Of a stretch of 36,484 bases of DNA, positions 12,548 to 20,053 are shown in pieces; the first letter of the stretch is position 1, and each line of letters begins with the position of its first letter. The DNA is taken from assembly GCA_024232355.1 (NCBI GenBank), contig JAAEPW010000905.1, forward strand, positions 1-36,484, written 5' to 3'. The DNA comes from Chloroflexota bacterium. GTDB lineage: Bacteria > Chloroflexota > Anaerolineae > B4-G1. The notes under the pieces are model-generated. The model worked only from the letters and a program-made list of their open reading frames with translations. It did not search any database and was not told the origin of the DNA. Made by a program: the position numbers and the translations under genes.

Positions 12548-13012
12548 CTAGTATCTCCAGTGGGGGGGGCATTCCCTGTATGCGTTTTTCTGAGTCCACG
12601 GGTCAATTTCCAAGGCGATATGCCAGTGTTCGTGGATTCGTCCGTTTTTCCAGTACCACGGGAACCTAAACCCCGCCTTGAAAAGATTATCCCGAACGGC
12701 GTTGCGCTTTTCCGGCGCGCAATTCTTGCCGAAAAACGATTCTGCCGTCCGGGTGGCGGAGAAATCAATCGCCCGCCTAGAATGATGACCGTTAATATCG
12801 GTTGCGTCTGTCTTTCCTCGCTTGTCTTTGCCGCAGGTCTCTCCTTTGGGGCGAAAATCAGAGTTGCTGACTAACGCGCCCGTTGCTAATCCACCCGCCA
12901 ATATCATCAGATTCTTGAACTTCCCGAGCGCAGCCCATACATCGCCCGAGACGGTTAGCCTGGGTTTGTATTTCGGATTGTTGGTAGCGATCAGGTAGGG
13001 TAGTCCAGTCAT
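12548..13012 (-). CDS. M15-type peptidoglycan peptidase (endolysin)
   Basis: This 154-aa protein resembles zinc D-Ala-D-Ala/L-Ala-D-Glu peptidases that cut peptide cross-links. Visible zinc-site motifs are GHHSRRAIDF (H-x6-D, about residues 76-85) and HEHWHI near residue 127-132. An upstream segment SNSDFRP matches the conserved region before the first zinc ligand. I start at ATG 13012 (GGGGATGG upstream); starting at 13108 would overlap the holin-like gene by 53 nt. No cell-wall binding domain or signal peptide is seen, so it needs a holin. It lies within a four-gene lysis cassette. Confidence 0.82.
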   Translation of the reverse strand: MTGLPYLIATNNPKYKPRLTVSGDVWAALGKFKNLMILAGGLATGALVSNSDFRPKGETCGKDKRGKTDATDINGHHSRRAIDFSATRTAESFFGKNCAPEKRNAVRDNLFKAGFRFPWYWKNGRIHEHWHIALEIDPWTQKNAYRECPPHWRY

Positions 13013-13055
13013 AATGCCATCCCCGTTTTGTGTTATCCCGTTTCCATTTAGGCAT

Positions 13056-13247
13056 TTACTTGCCCCTTTTTTCCACGCCCCGGAAGGTGATATAGGCGGT
13101 AAGGACACCAGCCCAGCTGGGAATTATCCAGTTGAAAATATCCGACCCGAGCCAGCCTATGGCGACAGCTGCGCCCGCTAGCAACAACGCACCCGTAGCA
13201 ATCAGGCACAGCATTACCCGTGTCCCTGCTTCGATTTTCCAGCTCAT
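13056..13247 (-). CDS. Holin-like two-helix membrane protein
   Basis: This 63-aa protein starts at ATG 13247 with GGAGAGGA upstream. Two hydrophobic helices are seen: RVMLCLIATGALLLAGAAVAIGW and IFNWIIPSWAGVLTAYITF, and the end is basic (RGVEKRGK). It lies directly between the fiber and the peptidase, the classic holin position. Confidence 0.75.
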   Translation of the reverse strand: MSWKIEAGTRVMLCLIATGALLLAGAAVAIGWLGSDIFNWIIPSWAGVLTAYITFRGVEKRGK

Positions 13248-13288
13248 CGCGTCCTCTCCGACCATTTTCCCGGCGTGGGGAATATGGT

Positions 13289-15361
13289 CTAAAGCGTTAT
13301 GGTATAACCAAATAGGGTTACTGTACCCTCTTTGGGGTTTCCGGTAAATCCCGCGGTCTGGTCAATCTGCATGGCGATTGCCTCGTTGTAGTCGATTTTC
13401 GCAGATTGAACATCCGCTAAATCAGTCAACGCCATTGCGATTATCTGGTCGCCCGGGATAGCTGCCGTCGTTAGGTAATCCAGTTGAATACCAGCATCCG
13501 CCCAGCTGCCGCCGTCGGAGATTTTCCGCAGGATATGCTCCAGAGTTGCGAATGGGAAGCTGCCCTGCGCCCCCGTTTCCCAGTACGCCGAAATCCCCAA
13601 CGGGTACATATCGGCAGGCATAACAAACACAGGGGATGATTCCTGCGTCGGGAAACTGGAAACCGTGCCGTCGAATGACCATGTGTAGCTGACCGGATTC
13701 CAGATTGACGGGTTTTCGCCTGTCCACGGGGCGGGGCGGGAGCCGATATTAAGGAGGGGGTTGCCGATGCGTACCGCGCCCGCACCGGGCGTACCTCCGC
13801 TATAGTATATCTGTACCTCAAGACTTGTTGCACCGCTGTCTATTCCGTGGGTAACCCAGATTCGTTTGCCCGCCGATGTATATTCAGTTGCGTCCACAGT
13901 TGCCGTTGTGCTTCCGGCACTATCCACAATCGCAATGGTCAAATCTCTCACAGTGCTGGCATTGCCTGCCAGCAACAGCGAGAAGGTAACTGTTTTCCCC
14001 TTCAAGTAGGCTAATACTCTGTCTATCTGCCCTAAGTCCTGCTTAACCCCAGTTGAGTTTGCTGTTGCACTGCTCATGTTTAGCAGATTTCCTAAAAATG
14101 AGTTCATTGTTGAGGAGCTGATGCTTAGCGTTCCGCTACCGTATTTTTCCCATCCGTCGGGCAGGTCTGTACCACCCGCGCCGTTATTCCACCCCTGAAA
14201 ACTGCGAGGGAACAACAGCTGGTGAGGGCGCACATCATCAGCAGCAAGCGGGATACTGTATGGACCGTAACCCTTCTGTTGGACACCATTGTAGGGGGCG
14301 ACCTCGTCAACCAAAATTGAGTAGACAGCGTTGGTAACAGATGTAACATACAAGCGCACCTCAGTCGGCGCAGCCGAGACCGTACCCGTTACACTAATCT
14401 GTTGCCAGCTTGATGTTGCCGTTACGGTTGCCCCCGCTACCCAGCCGGAGCCAGTCCACATCACCATGCGCACCTGTCCGGTTCCAGATGCCAACTTGAT
14501 CCAGCTGGTCGTGGTTATATCTTTGCCAGCGTGCGCCGTAGGGTCACGGATGTAGCACATCGCCCCCTGCGAGCTGCTGGTGAAATCAAGCTGCGCACAA
14601 TACGCCCCAGATTTGGGGGTCAGAGATTGCGTCATCACACAGGCATTCCATGCTTCCCAGCCAGCTGCCCATGCAGATGTTCCCTTGTCCCAAATCTCAA
14701 ATCCGCCGTTAGAAATTAGCATCTCGAAGCCCTCGGTGGCGAGGGTGTCGGCGGCAAGGGTGTCCAGTGTTACGGCGTCAGTTTCCAGCGCACCGCCCGC
14801 GTCTATCGACACTGACATCCGGGTATCAAGGTCGGCGGTCTTGGTTGCCAGGCTCGTTGCGTCCGTTTTGCTGGTCGGGATGTCATCGCCATTGAGTGCG
14901 TTAGGGTGGTTGCCCGTCGCTACCTCGTTGACACCAATGTACTTAACGGCTGGCAGGTTGACTTCGCCCTCAAGCGAATCGATAAATCCGCCCGTGGAAA
15001 AGTCAGCAGGGTCGGTTCCCTGTATCCTATCAGATGCGGAAAAGCGAATATCATCAGCTCCGGTGGCTTGACCCCGCCACCAGCCCGTGCCGTCGGAAAC
15101 GATGAACTCGTCGCCCGCCCTAACCAGTCCCCCGTTGCCCGCCGCTGTTTGCACCGTCAGGCGGCATTCGCTGGCAATGGAGCCGTTATCGGCACAATCG
15201 ATACCGAAAAATCCCCGGCGTGAAAGGGCGTTGTTGCTATCCAGGAAATTGCCGTCAGAATGGTCGCCGTCCACCCGCTTCGCTGCGTTGCTGGTCTCGC
15301 CAGCGGCGAGATTCAAGGCGGTAAGATTTGGGTATTTGACAAATGCGCTTGGCTTCGCCAT
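13289..15361 (-). CDS. Tail fiber / receptor-binding protein with two carbohydrate-binding-like domains
   Basis: This 690-aa protein is likely the distal adhesin. The N-terminal 200 residues attach or trimerise (repeated TLAADTLATEG and a Thr/Ala-rich stretch LATKTADLDTRM, coiled-coil like). About 215-360 looks like a CBM4/9-type jelly roll (NGGFEIWDKGTSAWAAGWEA ... SILVDEV). A second jelly roll spans about 390-550 (LPDGWEKYGSGTLSISSS ... RIGNPLLNIG). The C-terminal 130 residues are unique. It is transcribed after the hub and before lysis genes. The domain calls are from pattern only. Confidence 0.82.
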   Translation of the reverse strand: MAKPSAFVKYPNLTALNLAAGETSNAAKRVDGDHSDGNFLDSNNALSRRGFFGIDCADNGSIASECRLTVQTAAGNGGLVRAGDEFIVSDGTGWWRGQATGADDIRFSASDRIQGTDPADFSTGGFIDSLEGEVNLPAVKYIGVNEVATGNHPNALNGDDIPTSKTDATSLATKTADLDTRMSVSIDAGGALETDAVTLDTLAADTLATEGFEMLISNGGFEIWDKGTSAWAAGWEAWNACVMTQSLTPKSGAYCAQLDFTSSSQGAMCYIRDPTAHAGKDITTTSWIKLASGTGQVRMVMWTGSGWVAGATVTATSSWQQISVTGTVSAAPTEVRLYVTSVTNAVYSILVDEVAPYNGVQQKGYGPYSIPLAADDVRPHQLLFPRSFQGWNNGAGGTDLPDGWEKYGSGTLSISSSTMNSFLGNLLNMSSATANSTGVKQDLGQIDRVLAYLKGKTVTFSLLLAGNASTVRDLTIAIVDSAGSTTATVDATEYTSAGKRIWVTHGIDSGATSLEVQIYYSGGTPGAGAVRIGNPLLNIGSRPAPWTGENPSIWNPVSYTWSFDGTVSSFPTQESSPVFVMPADMYPLGISAYWETGAQGSFPFATLEHILRKISDGGSWADAGIQLDYLTTAAIPGDQIIAMALTDLADVQSAKIDYNEAIAMQIDQTAGFTGNPKEGTVTLFGYTITL

Positions 15362-15406
15362 GACACTCCCTACTTTTGTTGTTTTTCATCGCCCGCAGAA
15401 CCAGCA

Positions 15407-15607
15407 ATAGCCTCGTTCTACGCACCTATCTACTTTATTGTACACTTTGTGAGCCTGTGAAATCATGTAAGTCGTGCAATGGTAACGACTTACGACACTG
15501 ATTCTAAGCGTCTTTAATCCGATAAACGGGTTGTAGTACGGGTAAAAATAAGGTCGCTAGGATTGGACTACAGGGCTGCTGACAGCCGCTCAGGGGGTGT
15601 TTTTTAG
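15407..15607 (+). repeat. Non-coding repeat element f
   Basis: This is the inverted partner of element e, with exact 17-bp (15407-15423) and 33-bp (15507-15539) blocks 133 bp edge to edge, as in e. It carries the core AAACGGGTTGTAGTACG (15524-15540) and fills the gap upstream of the fiber gene, antisense to transcription. No promoter of the P1-P5 quality is seen in the gap. Confidence 0.8.
15467..15493. repeat. Perfect inverted repeat inside element f
   Basis: GTAAGTCGT-N9-ACGACTTAC, a perfect 9-bp dyad. In element e the matching place holds GTAAAGCGT and similar but imperfect pairing. It could be a protein-binding dyad or RNA hairpin in either direction. Confidence 0.6.
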
Positions 15608-16185
15608 TCCGTTTCTTCATAGTGTCCGACTAAATCGGTTGACAAATAGGTTGTTGACACGCTGGCGTAATGATAGACTTGGTCGGTTGGCACATAGCTG
15701 GTTGCCACTGACGCATAATGCGTATGATCCCGGGTTGCCGGGATGCTGTCGAAGGTGTTGACCGTTTCAAATGTAATTGATACGCCCTCATAACCGATCG
15801 GCTTGCCAGCTAATTCTTGACTCAGGCTGCTATGGCTTCGCACTGATACAATATATGATATATCAGTGTTATCATAATGCGGATATAATCTTATCGTTCC
15901 CTGCGCAATGATATTCAGCAGGGAAAACCTGTCAGCGGTGGTCATCACGCCGTATTGGATAGTCCAGACACCACGATAGCCGATGGTCTCGGTATCGACT
16001 GTTCGCCGTTTGTTCGCTGCCTCCACACGGCTGCGGACTGGCTCCCAGACACAATCTTGCCCGCTATAGCCAAACGACGGAAAGGCGACGGGCGACCCCG
16101 GGGAAACCACAGAGGTAGCTTCCCAGCCCGGGCGCAGAACACCTTCACCGTCAATGCTGCCCATACCGTTTGCGCAGGTTGCCAT
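15604..16185 (-). CDS. Tail protein with C-terminal tandem repeats
   Basis: This 193-aa protein lies between hub and fiber. The body is beta-rich with TVDTETIGYRGVWTIQYGVM and LLNIIAQGTIRLYPHYD. The end has a tandem repeat of about 16 aa: HYASVATSYVPTDQVY, HYASVSTTYLSTDLVG, then HYEETD. Repeats of this kind suit an attachment arm for the fiber. The start codon lies just downstream of a 30-bp direct repeat; an upstream ATG inside the repeat is out of frame with it. Confidence 0.78.
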   Translation of the reverse strand: MATCANGMGSIDGEGVLRPGWEATSVVSPGSPVAFPSFGYSGQDCVWEPVRSRVEAANKRRTVDTETIGYRGVWTIQYGVMTTADRFSLLNIIAQGTIRLYPHYDNTDISYIVSVRSHSSLSQELAGKPIGYEGVSITFETVNTFDSIPATRDHTHYASVATSYVPTDQVYHYASVSTTYLSTDLVGHYEETD

Positions 16186-16190
16186 ATCAT

Positions 16191-16220
16191 CACCGTCAAC
16201 TTGGTTGCCTTAATTGTGTT
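16191..16220. repeat. 30-bp direct repeat, right of inserted gene (copy 2)
   Basis: Bases 16191-16220 match 16540-16569 with one mismatch. The two copies flank the 102-aa gene. The copy at 16540 encodes the C-terminus of the hub protein (IKATKLTV). Confidence 0.9.
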
Positions 16221-16518
16221 TTCTCAGATCGGTATAATGTAAATCTTTGTCTTCGTCTACCGTATAGCTGGCTTCGTCGTCCCAAAAGAACCTTTTGTCC
16301 AAGATTTCTGGATAAAGTGCGAAACAGTCCGGTCTCGGCTCATATATTTGACCGTCTCTCCGCATTTTCCACAGAAAACGCCGCAAAACTCTCATCGACG
16401 GGATATTTTTACACCTGTGCAGCAGGTAATGTGCGGCTGCAGCACTACCAAAGGGGTGTCGTACTATCTCCTTCGCAATCTCAGTTTGATACGCTGGCTT
16501 TAGGCGCAACCTCTTCAT
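16210..16518 (-). CDS. Winged-helix-like small protein inserted in tail module
   Basis: This 102-aa protein is basic at the N-terminus (MKRLRLKPAYQTEIAKEIVRH) with FGSAAAAHYLLHRC, PSMRVLRRFLWKMRRDGQIYEPRPDCFALYPE and an acidic tail. The RRDGQ-x-x-EP-x-P segment matches the early-region protein at 7617-7871 (KRDGQVVEPEP), so it looks like a DNA-binding-type accessory gene, out of place among tail genes. It sits between two 30-bp direct repeats, one of which supplies its stop, consistent with insertion by duplication or recombination. Confidence 0.72.
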   Translation of the reverse strand: MKRLRLKPAYQTEIAKEIVRHPFGSAAAAHYLLHRCKNIPSMRVLRRFLWKMRRDGQIYEPRPDCFALYPEILDKRFFWDDEASYTVDEDKDLHYTDLRKHN

Positions 16519-16527
16519 CTTATCCCC

Positions 16528-19500
16528 TTATTGCAATCTCACCGTCAACTTAGTTGCCTTAATTGTGTTATCTGTAACTAGCTGTATACCACTGACAACA
16601 CCCGTTCTTGCTCCGTTTTCCATATCTAATTTAACAGTATCGCCTAATGATATATCATCACGGTACCATTTTACTAACGCCGTTGCCTGTCGTGTTGTTT
16701 CAATCAGCGTCTGCAAACGGTCGGCAAGTAATTGCGCCCAGCCCTCGGATGTAATGATTTCGCTGGTGATTGACATTGTGTCGCCAGTTACCAGTTCCCT
16801 GGTTCCTGCGGTTACTGTACCACCTGCCCAGTTGACCTCAACCCGTTTTTTCTGCGCTGTCCAGCGACCTGTTTCAGTATAATTGATAATTTGGTCAGCG
16901 TCAACTTGGATAACTGTACCCTGTTCCCGGGGGGCGAATCTGACAGCCCCCGATGGTTCGCACCAGACAATCATGTTCAATGACAACGCTAATTCCCGCA
17001 GGTTCCCCGGGATCGTTCCGGCATCCTGCCCGCCGACCACGCCGGAAAAACTGTCCGCCCATTGCCACGGGTAGTCTGATACGCCCATGATCTTGTTGCC
17101 GACCTCAACCAGCGGGGTCGTGGTCTGTTCCGCCGCATAATGCGTAGCTTCCAGCTCCACACCGTCCCTGTACAATCGATTTCCCCGGGTGTAGTAGACG
17201 CTCTCGGTGTCCACTTCCACGCCCGTTTTGACCAGCGCACGGTCGTATTCTGTACCCTCGAAATAGCTGTATGTTACTGTAATGTCTTGCTTTACCAGCT
17301 TCTTAGCGACCACTAAACCGACCTTACCATCCTCATTTAGCACGGTGTAGGGGGTGGTTGTAGTACCTATTTGCGCAGATATTGGCGTAGCGAACGATTC
17401 TGGCAGCCATACAATGCCCGCATTGCCCTCTGGGTAGTCGTCTACAGCCAGTATCGTGGTAACTGTTGTTTCACTGCTGTCTAATTCGTCTACAACGCCC
17501 GTCAAGCGGTTTAACCGCAGAAAACGGTTTTTTACCTGCCTATTTGCCAATAATCGCTGAAGAACCGGAGGGTCAAGAGGGTACGGCGGGGGGTTTCCCG
17601 TGCCTGCGTCCGTACCAATCACCGGATTGTATTCTTCGATTCCGTAGGTTGAGTCGAAATCGCTATCATAGTAATAGATGCGCCGTTGCGCGATGGGGAC
17701 TCCCGCCGTGCAATCAAGGGCTGGCTCTATCCTGATGACCGTACTACCCTCTGACAGCTCCGACTCCACATGGCTAATCCGGTGTGGGAGAGGGTTGTAG
17801 TACATCTCGGTGGCTCGGTTTCCGATCGGGAATAGTCTCAGATATTCCCCAGCGGAAAACTTGTCTATGTAGTATCCACCCAGCTTGACGGTGCTGCCGA
17901 TGTTATCATCGCTCCACCAGTTGACAATGGCAGAGACCACGGGTGCGGCGATGTCTACATAGGTTAGGTGCGATTCACGGACTCCAATATATATATACTT
18001 AGCAGATGATGTAATACAAGTCGGCTCAATATGATAATGTCCATATTGATTATCGGCAAGGTCATCTTCCCAGCCAGATAATCTCAGCAATTCGGTGTAA
18101 ACCCCACCCTCCACGGTGCCGATGGTGGTTTCTACCAGTGGTTCAATGCGTCCATACGCACCCTGTAAACCCGCATCCACGCTTGCTGTTGCCACCCCTG
18201 CGCCGAGGAGAGTTCCAAAGCTGCGCCCGGGGAATCCCGTTATCTCGGTTTTCGTACCCGCCGAATAATCCCGGTCGTAAAGGTGTTCCCATTCATCACC
18301 CTCGCCGCCAAGCATTCCTAAGGGTTCACCTAATAATGATATATCTACAGTATCCTCTGCGGTGATTAGGGTATCCCCGCCGGTAGATTGTGCAACAGCC
18401 CATCTCTTCGGGCGTTCAAATATAATATCAAAGCTAGAGGGGACTTCCCAAACTTGGTCATCGGTGGCTTCTTCCAGACCTCCGGCGGCGATAAAGGCGT
18501 AGTACCCTGTCTCAAGAGTAAGAGGCAGCTCACCGACCAGCATTGCGTCAGGTCGGATAATGCCCAGGTCGTCTTGTGGATAATATCCAGTGGGGGAGTC
18601 CATCCGGTAGCACTTGACGGCGATCTCCTGCTTGTCATCATCAAGGTACTCTACAGATACATCGGTGGTGTCTGGCAGTAACAGATTCCGCCCGTCGTAT
18701 GTGGGATTGTTAGACAGGTCGGCGGTTGTTGCCCCGGAGGCGGTGGAGTACCACAGTCGGCGGCGCAAGGCGTGCAAATCCCAAGTCCCTACGATATGTC
18801 CGGCTGCCGCCTCCGCCTCCGGCGACGCACATCCGATCACCTGCACATTAGCGTATTTGGTCGTACCATCCACTGATGTCCGCATTACCCGCTTCGCCGA
18901 TCTGATTCTGACCTGCCCCATAGAATACAACATATAGGGGTCTCCCCGCTCAACGACACTAGGGGTTGTGGTCAGGTCTGCGGTTATCAAATATCCATAA
19001 CCTGATTCGCCCGGGGTCTGGACACCGTACAGGGTATCGCCGTCCAGCCAGATATTGGTGATCTGGTCATCGCTAACGCCCAGCTCGGTGGGGTTCGCCA
19101 GAACAACATCGTTTCCCGTTGCTGGGTTGTACCCTCGGATCGTTGTACCATCGGCGTAAATTAAATAGGGTTCCCACCAGGCTAATGCCTTCGTGGCGAT
19201 CGCCGGGTGGTGGCTGATAATCTCGCATCCGTCTAAATCCGGTCGGGGGTGCGTAGATGATATTGTCGGCAGGCTGCCGATTGTTGACAGCGTGTTGATA
19301 ACATCACCGTAATGGCGATAATCCTCAACCGCCGGGGCTTCGGTTTCGGCGGCGGCGAGATAGTCCACGACGGTTACCGTTATCTTATCGCCCGCTTTGT
19401 GCCGGGTTCCATAATTCCACCCGTCAACCACGCCACCAAACACCAGACTGTCTGACAGTTTTAGCCTGACCTCTAACTTCTTCTGGGTCAACACTTTATC

Positions 19501-19677
19501 CAAATCCAGACTGGTGTGATTCAGCAGGATTTCAAACCGTAAAGTATCGGGGGTTGGGGAACCAACCTGTGATTCCTGCCCCCACGATGGTAGGGCGAAC
19601 CCGTCAATGGCGGTGGTGATGTCCACCCATTCACGATCTAACCGAATCTCAATTGTCTGGAATGCGTTTTTTATCAT
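16528..19677 (-). CDS. Large tail hub / baseplate protein
   Basis: This protein is about 1049 aa from ATG 19677 (1056 from GTG 19698). The N-terminal part (RLDREWVDITTAIDGFALPS ... VRLKLSDSLVFGGVVDGWN) and C-terminal part (GWAQLLADRLQTLIETTRQA ... ISLGDTVKLDMENGARTGVV) read like the split beta-barrel hub domains of phage tail proteins (gpD/gp27-like). Between, about 165-560, repeated Trp/Gly-rich segments (LIYADGTTIRGYNPATGND, IWLDGDTLYGVQTPG) suggest an inserted beta-propeller. Neither start has a clear Shine-Dalgarno; the DNA upstream is the inverted cassette. Confidence 0.8.
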   Translation of the reverse strand: MIKNAFQTIEIRLDREWVDITTAIDGFALPSWGQESQVGSPTPDTLRFEILLNHTSLDLDKVLTQKKLEVRLKLSDSLVFGGVVDGWNYGTRHKAGDKITVTVVDYLAAAETEAPAVEDYRHYGDVINTLSTIGSLPTISSTHPRPDLDGCEIISHHPAIATKALAWWEPYLIYADGTTIRGYNPATGNDVVLANPTELGVSDDQITNIWLDGDTLYGVQTPGESGYGYLITADLTTTPSVVERGDPYMLYSMGQVRIRSAKRVMRTSVDGTTKYANVQVIGCASPEAEAAAGHIVGTWDLHALRRRLWYSTASGATTADLSNNPTYDGRNLLLPDTTDVSVEYLDDDKQEIAVKCYRMDSPTGYYPQDDLGIIRPDAMLVGELPLTLETGYYAFIAAGGLEEATDDQVWEVPSSFDIIFERPKRWAVAQSTGGDTLITAEDTVDISLLGEPLGMLGGEGDEWEHLYDRDYSAGTKTEITGFPGRSFGTLLGAGVATASVDAGLQGAYGRIEPLVETTIGTVEGGVYTELLRLSGWEDDLADNQYGHYHIEPTCITSSAKYIYIGVRESHLTYVDIAAPVVSAIVNWWSDDNIGSTVKLGGYYIDKFSAGEYLRLFPIGNRATEMYYNPLPHRISHVESELSEGSTVIRIEPALDCTAGVPIAQRRIYYYDSDFDSTYGIEEYNPVIGTDAGTGNPPPYPLDPPVLQRLLANRQVKNRFLRLNRLTGVVDELDSSETTVTTILAVDDYPEGNAGIVWLPESFATPISAQIGTTTTPYTVLNEDGKVGLVVAKKLVKQDITVTYSYFEGTEYDRALVKTGVEVDTESVYYTRGNRLYRDGVELEATHYAAEQTTTPLVEVGNKIMGVSDYPWQWADSFSGVVGGQDAGTIPGNLRELALSLNMIVWCEPSGAVRFAPREQGTVIQVDADQIINYTETGRWTAQKKRVEVNWAGGTVTAGTRELVTGDTMSITSEIITSEGWAQLLADRLQTLIETTRQATALVKWYRDDISLGDTVKLDMENGARTGVVSGIQLVTDNTIKATKLTVRLQ
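16540..16569. repeat. 30-bp direct repeat, copy 1 (end of hub gene)
   Basis: See 16191-16220. The repeat forms the last codons of the hub gene here, and its other copy supplies the stop codon of the 102-aa gene. Confidence 0.9.
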
Positions 19678-19686
19678 CTTTTTTTC

Positions 19687-19710
19687 AACTATTTTCACGA
19701 ATGAGGCTAT
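19687..19710. repeat. 24-bp perfect inverted partner of 11641-11664
   Basis: This block is the exact reverse complement of 11641-11664 and marks the edge of similarity between the P1 promoter region and the plus-strand cassette. A CAATCTACAGG block follows on both sides, then the promoter. Confidence 0.85.
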
Positions 19711-19747
19711 TGCTCAATCTACAGGGATAAATAAACAGAGATAAACC

Positions 19748-19776
19748 TTGACAGATCGTGATTGTGATGCTATTAT
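19748..19776 (+). promoter_or_regulatory. Promoter P6 of the plus-strand cassette
   Basis: TTGACA (19748-19753), a 17-bp spacer, TATTAT (19771-19776), then GTACTTGTTGACGCGGGGGAAA. This closely matches P1 and its leader in the opposite orientation. It is the only strong plus-strand promoter seen and points at the 63-aa gene. Confidence 0.88.
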
Positions 19777-19833
19777 GTACTTGTTGACGCGGGGGAAAAC
19801 AATTGTGTTGAAACCCCAAACCGAGGAGATACC

Positions 19834-20025
19834 ATGAATCACAACAACCAGACCACCTGTGAAAACACTGACCTGCGCGCTGACATCCACAACACCATCG
19901 ATGAATACAACGCCCCCTACGAATCTGTTGCCGAGCGGGATTATTACCATGCAATGGGATTCTGGCATTCCTGCCAGCGGGTCGTTGATATTATCCGTGC
20001 AAACAACATGACCAATGCTGTGTAA
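19834..20025 (+). CDS. 63-aa protein of an inverted moron-like cassette
   Basis: This is the only convincing plus-strand gene. It has its own promoter P6, an ACCGAGGAGATACC ribosome site and a downstream stem-loop. The protein starts MNHNNQTTCENTDLRADI and has a hydrophilic helical remainder (YESVAERDYYHAMGFWHSCQRVVDII), two cysteines and no membrane segment. The start region matches the gene at 10757-10945 (MSNKYQTTCDNT) at protein and DNA level, but the rest differs. It could act against the host, against other phages or be anti-defence; no motif decides. The opposite orientation inside the tail module marks it as acquired or transposed. Confidence 0.82.
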   Translation: MNHNNQTTCENTDLRADIHNTIDEYNAPYESVAERDYYHAMGFWHSCQRVVDIIRANNMTNAV

Positions 20026-20030
20026 CTCTC

Positions 20031-20053
20031 ACCCGGGGCGGGGAAACCCGCCC
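20031..20053. terminator. GC-rich stem-loop between opposing genes, copy 4
   Basis: ACCCGGGGCGGG-GAAA-CCCGCCCC lies between the plus-strand stop and the tape-measure stop on the minus strand. The stem is 8 bp and palindromic, so it could act in both directions, though there is no T-run. It matches the P1-operon stem-loops. Confidence 0.6.
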
